DNA of 24,936 nucleotides from Actinomycetota bacterium (GCA_003140115.1 PLIQ01000161.1:7005-31940); one strand, 5' to 3'; counted from the first letter of the stretch, positions 8,258 through 16,120 are shown. The notes: a model not told the origin generated them from the letters alone. Program-made: numbers and translations.

Positions 8258-10435
8258 TCAGCCGTCGCCCGCGATGCTGGCCAGGCTCTGGCGGACGGCC
8301 TGGGTCAGCGGGTCCCCATAGGGCAGGACCCGCTCGCAGCGGGCGACCGTGTCGCGGAGCAACATCTCCGCGTCGCCGACCCGGCCCACGGCGTAGTACA
8401 GGTGCGCCAGCTGGACGCGCCGGGCCAGCGTGTCGGCATGATCGGCGCCCAGCACCCGCTCCGAATCGGAGCACGTCTGCTCGGAGAACTGCACCGCCGA
8501 GGGCATCTTGCCCGAGATATGGTAGGCGCCGGCCAGGCTCGCCTTGGTCGCGATGGTGTCCGGGTGGTCGCGCCCGAGCACCGCCGCCCGGTCCGCCAGC
8601 ACCCGCTTGTAGCCGGAAATGGCCTGCTTGATCTGGCCGCCGGCCAGCAGGGCCAAGGCCAGCTGATCGCGGGTGGCTATCGTATGCACGTCGCGGGCCC
8701 CCTGGAACCGCTCGCGCTCGGCCAGCGCCTGGGTCAGCAGTCCGATCGCGGCCGCCACGTCGCCGGCCGCCTCGTAGGCGCGTGCGAGCTCGTCCCTGAC
8801 CGCCAGGGTGTCCGGATGGCCCGGGCCGCGGAACTGCTCGGATTCAGCCACGGCCCGGCGCAAGATGGTCACCGCGTTCGCAGGCTCGCCCGCGACGACC
8901 AGCGCGTCGGCCAGGCTGACCCGCGCCGCGATGATGGCCGGGTGCCCGGGCGCCAGATCGACGCTCCGTTCGGCCAGGACCCGCTGGTACCAGGTGACCG
9001 CCTCGGCCCCGTACCCGGCCGCCAGGTACGCGCCGGCCAGCTGAGCCGCGACGACCAGCGCGTCGGGGTGTCCCGGCGCCAGCTTATTGTCGCAATGGAC
9101 GGACAGCTCACGCCAGTACTCGACGGCCGGCCCGGCCAGGCGGGCGCGGTCCAGGCTCTGCCCGGCGCGCAGCAGCAGCGGATGGCACCCGTCGGCCCAC
9201 AAGATGTCCCTGGCCGCGCTCTGCAGGCTGCCCGCGTTGGCGCGCAGGACGGCGGCCGTCCACGGCTCCGGCTCGTCCGCCGGCCACGCTTCCAGCAGCG
9301 CGCTGGCCGCCGCCCCGGCCGCCCGGTCGCAGAACGACGCGGGGGCGGCCAGCCGGATCGCGGCCTGGACCACCGGGTTCATCAGGATCGTCGGCGGCGC
9401 CTCGGCGCGGTCGATGCTGATCAGGCCGGCCCGCTCGATGATCAACAGCGCGTCCCAGGCGGGCTTGGGGTCGACGGGCGCGCCGAACGCGACGGTGGTG
9501 CCGCTCAGGTAGGCGCTCACCGACTGCGTGCCGAAGACCGTGCCGGGGATGCCGTGGCCGTCGAGCAGGGCGATCAGGACCAGCATGAGCCGGACCGACT
9601 GGCCCGGCAGCAGCAACTCGGCCTGGCCGAGGGAAAGCGTCCAGGTGACCGAGGCAGCCGAGGGAACTTCGCCCGCCGCCACCCCGATCTGCTGCCGCCT
9701 GCGGACGAAGTAGTCCCGGTAGTCCCGGCAGGCCAGCCTCGAGTTGGCGATCACCGCGGCGGCCTGGGCCAGGGCCAGCGGCTCGCGGCCGAGCGCCTCG
9801 ATGAGGTCGATGGCGCCCTGGCGCTGAGCCGGGTTGACGCTGAGCCGTTCGGTCAGGCAGCCGAGGGCCTCGCGGACGCTGAAGAAGCCGACCGGGAAGA
9901 CCCGCGTCCCGTGCCGGGTGGCCGCGACGGCCGACTGGGTGCTGGTGATCAGGAGCCGGCCCGCCGGGCCTTCGGGCCAGAGCCCGTCCAGCTCGTCCGC
10001 GTTCGGCAGGTCGTCGAGCACGACCAGCCACGGCTGACGGGTTTCGGCGAGCCAGCTGACGAAGCGGGCCGCGACCGATTCGGCCGTGCCCGTCGGCTCG
10101 ATCCCGGTGACCGCCACCCACGCCTCGACGTATCCCGCGAGCACCGCCGACCGGCTGGTCGCGGAGATCCAGACCACCATGTCGACGGCGCCGGACCGCC
10201 ACAGCGTTTCCGCGAGCATCACCGCGATCTGGGTCTTGCCCGACGCGCCCAGCCAGTTCTGCTTGCCCTCGGCGAATTCCGAGCCGGGCACGAGCACGAT
10301 GGTCGAACCAGGGATCAGACCGTCCAGGATGCCCCGGGCGGTATCGGGCCGATCGCTGAATCCCTCGGCCAGCGGAGGCATGTCGCCCACCCGGAACCGC
10401 ACTGATTGCTCAGTCGGTAGTCCTCTCGAGGGCAC
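8258..10435 (-). CDS. STAND/NB-ARC-like ATPase with TPR repeats (copy B)
   Basis: Full-length paralogue of the gene directly downstream, about 60% identical by eye, with the same architecture: VGDMPPLAEG, P-loop GASGKTQIA, Walker-B-like WLVVLDDL, LLITST, LGREPLAL, then about six 42-residue TPRs with GHPD/DHPD signatures (APGHPD, GPGHPD, GRDHPD, GADHAD). As in copy A, a Trp replaces the first P-loop glycine. The start is uncertain. The frame is open to an ATG at 10555 (765 residues), but that ATG overlaps a -10-like CATAAT, has no ribosome binding site, and the first ~40 residues show no in-frame match to copy A. I use GTG 10435 (725 residues; GGGAG 9 bases upstream); GTG 10402 and ATG 10381 are alternatives. 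It lies 240 bases upstream of copy A. Function unknown; probable signal-transducing ATPase. Confidence 0.82.
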   Translation of the reverse strand: MPSRGLPTEQSVRFRVGDMPPLAEGFSDRPDTARGILDGLIPGSTIVLVPGSEFAEGKQNWLGASGKTQIAVMLAETLWRSGAVDMVVWISATSRSAVLAGYVEAWVAVTGIEPTGTAESVAARFVSWLAETRQPWLVVLDDLPNADELDGLWPEGPAGRLLITSTQSAVAATRHGTRVFPVGFFSVREALGCLTERLSVNPAQRQGAIDLIEALGREPLALAQAAAVIANSRLACRDYRDYFVRRRQQIGVAAGEVPSAASVTWTLSLGQAELLLPGQSVRLMLVLIALLDGHGIPGTVFGTQSVSAYLSGTTVAFGAPVDPKPAWDALLIIERAGLISIDRAEAPPTILMNPVVQAAIRLAAPASFCDRAAGAAASALLEAWPADEPEPWTAAVLRANAGSLQSAARDILWADGCHPLLLRAGQSLDRARLAGPAVEYWRELSVHCDNKLAPGHPDALVVAAQLAGAYLAAGYGAEAVTWYQRVLAERSVDLAPGHPAIIAARVSLADALVVAGEPANAVTILRRAVAESEQFRGPGHPDTLAVRDELARAYEAAGDVAAAIGLLTQALAERERFQGARDVHTIATRDQLALALLAGGQIKQAISGYKRVLADRAAVLGRDHPDTIATKASLAGAYHISGKMPSAVQFSEQTCSDSERVLGADHADTLARRVQLAHLYYAVGRVGDAEMLLRDTVARCERVLPYGDPLTQAVRQSLASIAGDG

Positions 10436-10556
10436 AGCCCGCAACTCCCATCTATTCCGCTGTGCCGAAACCTCCTCGGAACGCTCAATAGGTAACACGG
10501 GGAGGTTCAGGCACGGGGAGCCTTCTCCGTATCTGGATCTTGCTGACATCACCATT

Positions 10557-10588
10557 ATGCACGTGCAAAGCGGACTGATGTACGTGCA
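10557..10588. promoter_or_regulatory. Twin palindromic operator-like sites upstream of copy B
   Basis: Two copies of the 11-mer ATGYACGTGCA lie at 10557-10567 (ATGCACGTGCA, with a perfect 10-bp palindrome) and 10578-10588 (ATGTACGTGCA, one base off). They are offset by exactly 21 bp, two helical turns, so both would face the same side of the helix. The first overlaps a minus-strand -10-like CATAAT (10554-10559), which would fit a repressor site for copy B. I found no matching pair upstream of copy A. The binding protein is unknown. Confidence 0.5.
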
Positions 10589-10696
10589 TCCGGCGGGTCA
10601 TTTAGGCGGATTGACGCCCGATACGCGAGCGTGACCAGCGGATTGCGCTGTGTCTTTGCGGACCGCACGCGCCACGGCCCGTTCGGCGTAAAACTC

Positions 10697-11911
10697 CTAT
10701 CGCCCAGGGGTGGCGACCGAGGCCAGCAAGGCGGCGCGGGCCTGGTCTACGGCGGCCAGCATCGCGCCGCGCAGCACCGGCTCACCGGGGACCCCGGTCG
10801 GGACCACGCGCGGGCGGGCGGGGCAGATGGCGGCCACGTCGGCCGCCACCCGGGCGGCCAGGGCGGTGCCGCCCGCCCGGCCCACCTCGCCGCCGAGCAC
10901 GACGAGGCCGGGGTCGAGCACCACGCAGACCGAGGCCACCCCGACCGCGACCCGCTGGGCGAGCTCATCGAGGAACGCCGCGCCGCCGTCCTGGGCGATC
11001 GCCGCGGCCTGCACTGCCTCGGCGGCGGTCGCGACCGCGAACCCGTGACGGGCCGCGCGCGCGCGCACCGCGGCGCCGCCGGCCAGCGACTGGAAACCGC
11101 CGCTGGCCGGGTGCCTGATGTCGGTGTGCAGCGGGGCGCCGTGCACCGGCAGGTAGCCGATCTCGCCCGCCGCCCCGGCCGTGCCCCGGTGCAGCTGGCC
11201 GCCGAGCATGGTGGCCAGGCCCAGGCCGACGCCCATCCAGACCAGGACGAAATCATCGGTGCCGACGGCGGCGCCCGCGGCCCATTCGGCCATCGCGGCC
11301 AGGTTCACGTCGTTCTCGATCACGACCGGCTTGTGCAGCACGTCGCGCAGCGCATCCAGCGCGCCCTCGTGCCACGCGGGCAGGTTCACCGCCAGCTGCG
11401 GGTCGCCGGTCTGCGGGTCGACCACGCCGGGGCTACCGATGACCAGCGCGCTGAGCCGGGCGAGGTCCACCCCGGCGCTGGCGCAGGCCCGCTCGATGAC
11501 CCCGCGGACCAGTTCCACCGGGTCGTCGGCGCCGTTCGGGTTAACGCTCACCGCGGCCACCTGGCGGCCGGTGACGTCAGCCACCTCGGCGCTGACCAGG
11601 TCGAAATCCATATACAGGCCCGCCACGTAGGCGCTAGACGGGACTACCGAGTACAGCGCGGCGTTCGGGCCGCGGTTCCCGGCCTGTTCCCCCACCACCG
11701 TCACCAGGCCGCGTTCTTCGAGCCGGGTCAGCATCTGGGACACCGTCACCTTGGACACCCCGGTGTACTCGCTGATCGCAGAGCGGGTCAGCATCCCGCC
11801 GCGCAGCAGCAGGTCCAGGGCGGCCCGGTCGTTCAGCTCACGTAGCAGGCTCGGCGTGCCCGGGCGGCCACGCGTTCCAGCCGCCGGCTGTGACTGGACT
11901 GGGTGCTGCAT
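10697..11911 (-). CDS. ROK-family transcriptional regulator
   Basis: Sugar-responsive repressor of 404 residues. An N-terminal winged helix-turn-helix (about 22-90) reads SAISEYTGVSKVTVSQMLTR and ends in the typical GNRGPNAALYSV wing. A ROK sugar-kinase-like domain follows, with LVIGSPGVVDPQTG, VIENDVNLAAMAEWAAGA and GTAGAAGEIGYLPV. The ROK zinc motif (CxCGxxGC) is absent: the equivalent region reads HTDIRHPASGG. A pure regulator, not a kinase, is therefore likely. ATG 11911 has GAAGGGA 6 bases upstream. It diverges from the permease-remnant/GH3 locus, whose leader carries a perfect palindrome of the kind ROK repressors bind, so local control of sugar uptake and breakdown is the simplest reading. 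The inducer is unknown. Confidence 0.92.
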   Translation of the reverse strand: MQHPVQSQPAAGTRGRPGTPSLLRELNDRAALDLLLRGGMLTRSAISEYTGVSKVTVSQMLTRLEERGLVTVVGEQAGNRGPNAALYSVVPSSAYVAGLYMDFDLVSAEVADVTGRQVAAVSVNPNGADDPVELVRGVIERACASAGVDLARLSALVIGSPGVVDPQTGDPQLAVNLPAWHEGALDALRDVLHKPVVIENDVNLAAMAEWAAGAAVGTDDFVLVWMGVGLGLATMLGGQLHRGTAGAAGEIGYLPVHGAPLHTDIRHPASGGFQSLAGGAAVRARAARHGFAVATAAEAVQAAAIAQDGGAAFLDELAQRVAVGVASVCVVLDPGLVVLGGEVGRAGGTALAARVAADVAAICPARPRVVPTGVPGEPVLRGAMLAAVDQARAALLASVATPGR

Positions 11912-12027
11912 CGTGATCCCTTCGGCGGGTTCTGCATAATGCGAACTTTTTCACAAACACTCGGCCCCCGCCCTCTTACGTCACGGAAGCAGCTTTCGTC
12001 TCGATATGGCCACGAAGGCTATCTTAT

Positions 12028-12040
12028 AGGAAAGTTTCCT
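12028..12040. promoter_or_regulatory. Palindromic ROK-type operator AGGAAA-G-TTTCCT
   Basis: A perfect 6-1-6 inverted repeat lies 69 bases before a start codon with a strong ribosome binding site (GGAAGGAG at 12093-12100). A further partial half-site, AGTTTCC, lies just downstream (12044-12050). AT-rich TTATAG immediately to the left could be a -10 element. Many actinobacterial ROK repressors recognise AGGAAA/TTTCCT inverted repeats, and a ROK gene diverges from here, so autogenous local control is inferred. Confidence 0.6.
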
Positions 12041-12107
12041 GTTAGTTTCCCCCTACGGATAGTCATAGTCTCGACGCCGAGTTCATCACCCCGGAAGGAG
12101 TGCCAGC

Positions 12108-12203
12108 AGTGGGACTCTGTTCACGGTCCCGGTACTGGCCTTCTTCCTGCTGGTCCAGCGACGCCTGCGCGCGGGCCTGATCGCCGGGGCGGTGAAGGGA
12201 TGA
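12108..12203 (+). pseudogene. 3' remnant of a sugar ABC transporter permease
   Basis: About 31 codons remain, reading SGTLFTVPVLAFFLLVQRRL and ending RAGLIAGAVKG then TGA. FLLxQRxxxxGLxAGAVKG-stop is the hallmark C-terminus of carbohydrate ABC permeases of the MalG-like group. Nothing of the preceding ~250 codons is present. Upstream, GGAAGGAG at 12093-12100 with GTG at 12109 looks like the start of a lost first cistron, but that GTG is in a different frame from the remnant. An internal deletion joining the operon start to the end of its last permease is the simplest explanation. The stop overlaps the GH3 start (ATGA), as in intact transporter-hydrolase operons. Confidence 0.7.
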
Positions 12204-13647
12204 CCGCGCTGGAGACCGGGGCGGACCCGGCCCTGGCCCGGCTCGCGGACGCGATCCTCATCCCGCCGTTCCCCGGGCGTTCGGCGCCGCGCTGGATCCT
12301 GGAGGCACTGTCGCGGGGGCTGGCGGGCGTGACGCTGTTCGGCCCGAACATCGCCGCGCCAGAGCAGGTGAGCGCGCTGACCACGGCGCTGCGTTTGGCG
12401 GTTTCCTCCGCTTCTGTTTCCGATCCGGTGATCGCGATCGACGAGGAGGGCGGGGATGTCACCCGGGTCGCGTACGCGGACGGCAGCCCGTACCCGGGGA
12501 ACGCGGCGCTCGGCGCGGTGGACGACGTATCGCTGACCCAGGCCGTTCACCGGGCCATCGGTCTTGATCTGGCCGCCCTCGGGATCAACTTCAACCTGGC
12601 GCCGTGCGCCGACGTGCTCGGCTCGGCGGACAGCCCGGCGGTCGGCACTCGCTCATTCGGCGCGGACACCGACCTGGTGTCGCGGCACACGGCCGCCGCC
12701 GTGGCTGGCCTGCAGGGCGCCGGCGTGGCCGCGTGCACCAAGCACTTTCCCGGCCACGGCCGGACCGGCACCGACACGCACGCGGCCATCGCCACCATCG
12801 AGGGCGGCCTGGCCGAGCTGCGCCAGCGAGACCTGCCGCCCTTCGCGGCCGCGATCCGCGCCGGGACCATCGCCATCATGCCCAGCCACCTCCGGGTTCC
12901 CGAGCTCACCGGCGACCTGCCCGCCACCGTGTCCGCCGCCGCCCTGGGCGGCCTGCTGCGCGGCGAGCTCGGGTTCACCGGCGTGATCGTCTCCGACGCG
13001 CTGGAGATGCGGGCGGTCAGGGACAGGTTCGGCGTGCCCGGGGCCGCGGTGCTGGCCGTCGCGGCCGGCACCGACCTGCTGTGCCTGGGCCGGGACAGCG
13101 ACGAGACAGAGTACCTCGCGGTCCGTTCAGCGCTGGTCGATGCGGTACGCGACGGCACGATCAGCGGGACGCGGCTGGAGGACGCAGCGGGTCGCTGGCG
13201 GCCGGCTCGGGTGTGGCCGCGGACGGTGTGGGCCTAGCCGCGGCCCGGCGTGCGGTGCGCGTATCGGGGCCGCGGGCCACGCTCAGCCGGCCGCTGATCA
13301 TCGAGGTCGAGCCGTTGGAGAACATCGCGGCCGGGCGGTTCGGGTGGGGGCTGGGCCCGTGGGCGCCGGCCGGCAGCGTCCGCCGGGTCAACGCCGGGGA
13401 CGACGAGGCGGCGGCGATCCTGGCCGCTGCCGCGGGCCGCTCGCTGGTCGCGGTGGTACGCGACGCGCACCGGGACGCCAACACGCGGTCCCTGGTCAGT
13501 GCGCTGCTCACGGCCCGGCCCGACACGGTCCTGGTTGAGATGGGGCTGCCACGCTGGCAGCCGCCGGACGGCATCTCCTACCTGGCGACGTACGGTGCGT
13601 CGCGGGCCAGCGCGCAGGCCGCCGCGGAGCTGCTCGGGCTGGCGTAG
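12200..13647 (+). pseudogene. GH3 beta-N-acetylhexosaminidase-like glycosidase, split by a frameshift
   Basis: Family 3 glycoside hydrolase, NagZ-like, probably removing N-acetylglucosamine or a related sugar. From ATG 12200 the catalytic (beta/alpha)8 domain shows AIDEEGGDVTR (79-89), KHFPGHGRTGTDTH (181-194; His/Asp general acid/base loop of NagZ-type enzymes) and VIVSDALEM with predicted nucleophile Asp266. In this frame translation ends at 13237 after an out-of-family tail. One base appears to be missing between 13195 and 13196: restoring it turns CGC-TG-GCG into Arg-x-Ala-Ala and continues for about 149 codons to the TAG at 13645-13647, giving a typical second domain (LIIEVEPLENIAAGRFGWGL and RPDTVLVEMGLP) and 482 residues in all. 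The first-frame product (345 residues) holds the whole catalytic domain and might still be active, as one-domain NagZ enzymes are. Start ATGA overlaps the permease-remnant stop. A sequencing error is possible. Confidence 0.75.
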
Positions 13648-13659
13648 CACCTGGCCGCG

Positions 13660-15528
13660 CTAGCTAGGTGGGGGCGGGGGCAGCGACGGGCTGAGGTCGT
13701 TCAGCAGGTTCTTGTTGAAGACCATGATGGTGTACCGGCTGAAGTAGTAGATGTGCTGCGGTTTCCCGAACGAGTCCCGGACCTCCCAGAGCGCGATCGG
13801 GTCGATGGGGAGGGGCGGCTGGATCAGCACCACGAAGTTCGCGTAGTGCAGGGTCGGGTCGTACCACGACTTGTCGAACTCGTAGGGCCCGCCCGCCACC
13901 GTGGTGTTCTCCCAGCTCACCGGGCGCACGTCGACAGTCTCGCCGCTGGCCAGGGTGGTGGTGTTGCCCAGCCCGTAGCTGCTCAGGCCGTAGGTCAGGT
14001 CGTGCTGACCGAGCCAGTCCGCAAGGTTCTGGCTGACGGCCGGGATGCTCGGCTTGGTCACCGAGTAGCCGAGTGCCGCCAGGTAGCAGGCTAGGACCAG
14101 GCTCAGGGCGGGCACCAGCCGGGCCTTTCTCAGCCGGCCGCCCAGCATCCGGCCGGCCAGCACGGCACCCATCGCCAGCACGGGCGCCACCTCGCGCGCG
14201 CTCCAGTACGTGCTGGGCGTGGTGCTCAGCAGGTAAGCGGCCAAGTTGATCAAGATGCCCACGGTCAGGAGCTGGGCGATGCGGTCCTCGCAGCTGAAGA
14301 ACCGCCGGATGACCAGCCACAGGCCCCACGCGGCCAGGGCCAGGCCGATCAGGTGCAGCAACGCGATGGCGCCTTCCAGCCCGATCGAGGTCATGCCGAA
14401 CAGGTCGGCGCCGTAGATGCCGCAGAGGCTCTGCACCAGCAGCCACAGGTGCGCCGACATCTCGGTGACCGGGGCCACGCCGCCCTGGACGGGCAGCACG
14501 GTGAAGCCGCCGTGCGCGGAGATCGCCTTGACCACGATCCGGGATATCTCCACCGCCGCGGCCGCCGCCACTAGCAGCGATACGTCGAACCAGCCGTTGC
14601 GCCACCCCTCGCGGCGCTGGACCAGGACCTGGTAGGCGCGCACGGCGGAGACCGCGGCCAGCGGGGCCACGGCGATGAGCAGGATCAGCTGGTCGCCGAT
14701 CGCGCCCCAGGCCAGCATCAAGGCGATGACGGGCGGCACGTACCATTTCCGCGGGGCGCGGTCCAGGACCAGCCAGGTCAGCATCAGCGGCACCGAGGTA
14801 CCGGTGTGGTCGGGCTGGAAGACCAGGATGAACGCGCCCGGGCCGCTTTGCGGCGCGACCACGATCCCGGCCGCGATGAATAGGCGCACCATGCCCTCGC
14901 GGCCCTTGGCCTGGCCCCGGCCGAGCAGCCCGGCCGTCAGCACCAGCAGCGTGTAGGTGATCGCGGCCGAGGCGTGCAGGACGTCGGCGTTCAGCCCGCG
15001 GACCGCCTCCACGATCATGTACTCGGGCAGCTCGGTGGTGTAGAACGACACGTCTGTGACTGTCCAGCCACGCAGCAGCGGGTTGCCGTGCAGCATGTCC
15101 CAGGCCTGCAGCGCGTTGGACGCGCCGTCGGAGGTGACCTCCTGGGTCCGCGATATGGCCAGGTAGCACAGGTACAGGACGATGCCCGCGGCGGCTAGGC
15201 CGACCGGCCAGGCCACCAGGATCGCGCGGCGGAGCCAGGGACCGCTGAGACGGGGCCGGGGCACGCTGAGACGGGGCCAGGTGAACCGCGGGCCCTTGAG
15301 CGGTGACCTCTCGAGCGGTGACCTCTCGAGCTGGGGTCTCTCGAGCTGGGGCGCGCTGCCCTGCTCCGGTGCGAGGTGGTGGCCGTTGCTCCCGTTCACA
15401 CCGTCGCCGTCGAAGTCCGGGGCGGGCTCGGCGGATCCGCCGGCCAGAGGGTTCCCGGCGCGAGCGCCGACCCGGGCGACGGCGAGCGGCATCGTGCCCG
15501 GGTCGTCTTCGGGTGGCGGCGTGTGCAT
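13660..15528 (-). CDS. Multi-pass membrane protein, GT-C glycosyltransferase-like
   Basis: Predicted integral membrane protein of 622 residues; biochemical function not established. A polar, proline-rich cytoplasmic tail of about 110 residues contains repeated LERP/LERS pentads. The first membrane helix (about 112-132) leads to an outer loop with TSDGASNALQAWDMLHGNPL and an FYTTELPEYMIVEAVRGL segment; an early acidic loop after helix 1 is typical of GT-C glycosyltransferases. About nine further hydrophobic segments follow, then an extracytoplasmic C-terminal region of roughly 120 residues (NTTTLASGETVDVRPVSWEN) ending in PPPPPS. Start ATG 15528 has GGGAG 5 bases upstream. It converges with the GH3 gene, with only 12 bases between the stops, and diverges from the Rrf2 gene. 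It could instead be a membrane protein of unrelated function. Confidence 0.8.
   Translation of the reverse strand: MHTPPPEDDPGTMPLAVARVGARAGNPLAGGSAEPAPDFDGDGVNGSNGHHLAPEQGSAPQLERPQLERSPLERSPLKGPRFTWPRLSVPRPRLSGPWLRRAILVAWPVGLAAAGIVLYLCYLAISRTQEVTSDGASNALQAWDMLHGNPLLRGWTVTDVSFYTTELPEYMIVEAVRGLNADVLHASAAITYTLLVLTAGLLGRGQAKGREGMVRLFIAAGIVVAPQSGPGAFILVFQPDHTGTSVPLMLTWLVLDRAPRKWYVPPVIALMLAWGAIGDQLILLIAVAPLAAVSAVRAYQVLVQRREGWRNGWFDVSLLVAAAAAVEISRIVVKAISAHGGFTVLPVQGGVAPVTEMSAHLWLLVQSLCGIYGADLFGMTSIGLEGAIALLHLIGLALAAWGLWLVIRRFFSCEDRIAQLLTVGILINLAAYLLSTTPSTYWSAREVAPVLAMGAVLAGRMLGGRLRKARLVPALSLVLACYLAALGYSVTKPSIPAVSQNLADWLGQHDLTYGLSSYGLGNTTTLASGETVDVRPVSWENTTVAGGPYEFDKSWYDPTLHYANFVVLIQPPLPIDPIALWEVRDSFGKPQHIYYFSRYTIMVFNKNLLNDLSPSLPPPPPS
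15243..15354 (-). repeat. In-frame short tandem repeats in the membrane protein tail
   Basis: Four consecutive 15-base units occupy 15295-15354: two read (C/T)GAGCGGTGACCT-type and two read CTCGAGCTGGGG-type, encoding LERSP/LERPQ-like pentads. Adjacent to them, CGCTGAGACGGGGCC occurs twice (15243-15257 and 15264-15278), 21 bases apart, encoding RPRLS-type repeats. All unit lengths are multiples of three, so gain or loss keeps the frame. Confidence 0.85.
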
Positions 15529-15639
15529 ACTCTCCCAGGCCAGTTCGCGGTTTCTCGAGTGAGCCTAGTACGGAGCCGGGACTCGGCGCGGCCCCGGAGC
15601 AGAACGCCAATGCCAGAAAATCGGTGGGGAACGTGCATA

Positions 15640-16098
15640 ATGGCGGTCATGCGACTGTCAGCCCGGGCCGACTACGCACTGCGCGCTGCTATCGAACTCG
15701 CGGCGGCGGGCCCCGGCCACGTCACCGCCGATCAGCTCGCCCGCGCTCAGCAGATACCGGGCAAGTTCCTGGAGACCATCCTGACCCAGCTTCGGCGGGC
15801 CGGGCTCATCCGCAGCCAGCGCGGACCGGACGGCGGCTTCTGGCTGGCGCGGCCGGCGTCGGAGATCTCCCTGGCCGACATCATCCGGGTCATCGACGGT
15901 CAACTGCTGGGCGTGCGGGGCGAACGGCCCGAGAACGTCACCTATCCGGGCGTGGCCGAGCCCCTGCAGCAGGTCTGGATCGCGCTGCGGGCCAACGAGC
16001 GCGCCGTGCTCGAGCAGGTCACGCTGGCCGACATCGTGGCGGGCCGCCTGCCCGACATGGTGCGTCTGCTGACCGAGAACCCGCGCGCCTGGGTGTGA
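15640..16098 (+). CDS. Rrf2-family transcriptional regulator without cysteines
   Basis: Winged-helix DNA-binding protein of 152 residues, normal for Rrf2. MRLSARADYALRAAIELA, the recognition region QIPGKFLETILTQLRRAGLI and the wing RGPDGGFWLARP are typical. The C-terminal half has RGERPENVTYPG and VTLADIVAGRLPD. No cysteine occurs anywhere, so it cannot bind an Fe-S cluster as IscR, NsrR or RsrR do; another ligand or plain repression is likely. ATG 15640 follows GGTGGGGA by about 10 bases; ATG 15649 is an alternative start that removes three residues. It diverges from the membrane protein gene (111 bases between the starts), so it may control that gene and itself. The target is unknown. Confidence 0.9.
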   Translation: MAVMRLSARADYALRAAIELAAAGPGHVTADQLARAQQIPGKFLETILTQLRRAGLIRSQRGPDGGFWLARPASEISLADIIRVIDGQLLGVRGERPENVTYPGVAEPLQQVWIALRANERAVLEQVTLADIVAGRLPDMVRLLTENPRAWV

Positions 16099-16102
16099 GG
16101 CG

Positions 16103-16120
16103 CTAAGCGCCGCGGCTTAG
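16103..16120. terminator. Candidate bidirectional hairpin between convergent genes
   Basis: CTAAGC and GCTTAG form a perfect 6-bp stem around a GCCGCG loop, exactly between the Rrf2 stop (16096-16098) and the clgR stop (16117-16119). An overlapping inverted repeat GGCGC/GCGCC (16099-16111) offers an alternative fold. There is no T-tract, as is common in GC-rich actinobacteria, so terminator function is inferred from position only. Confidence 0.4.

Noticed and set aside
6000..10000. Periodic similarity at about 126 bases, examined as a possible DNA tandem repeat
   Set aside because: The period is three times 42 and reflects diverged TPR-coding units; nucleotide identity between units is too low for a DNA repeat.
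8402..10405. Long plus-strand open frame (667 codons) opposite the second STAND-TPR gene
   Set aside because: It is Arg/Gly/Asp-rich with no recognisable family and lies wholly opposite a gene with clear ATPase and TPR motifs. It is an antisense by-product of high GC content.
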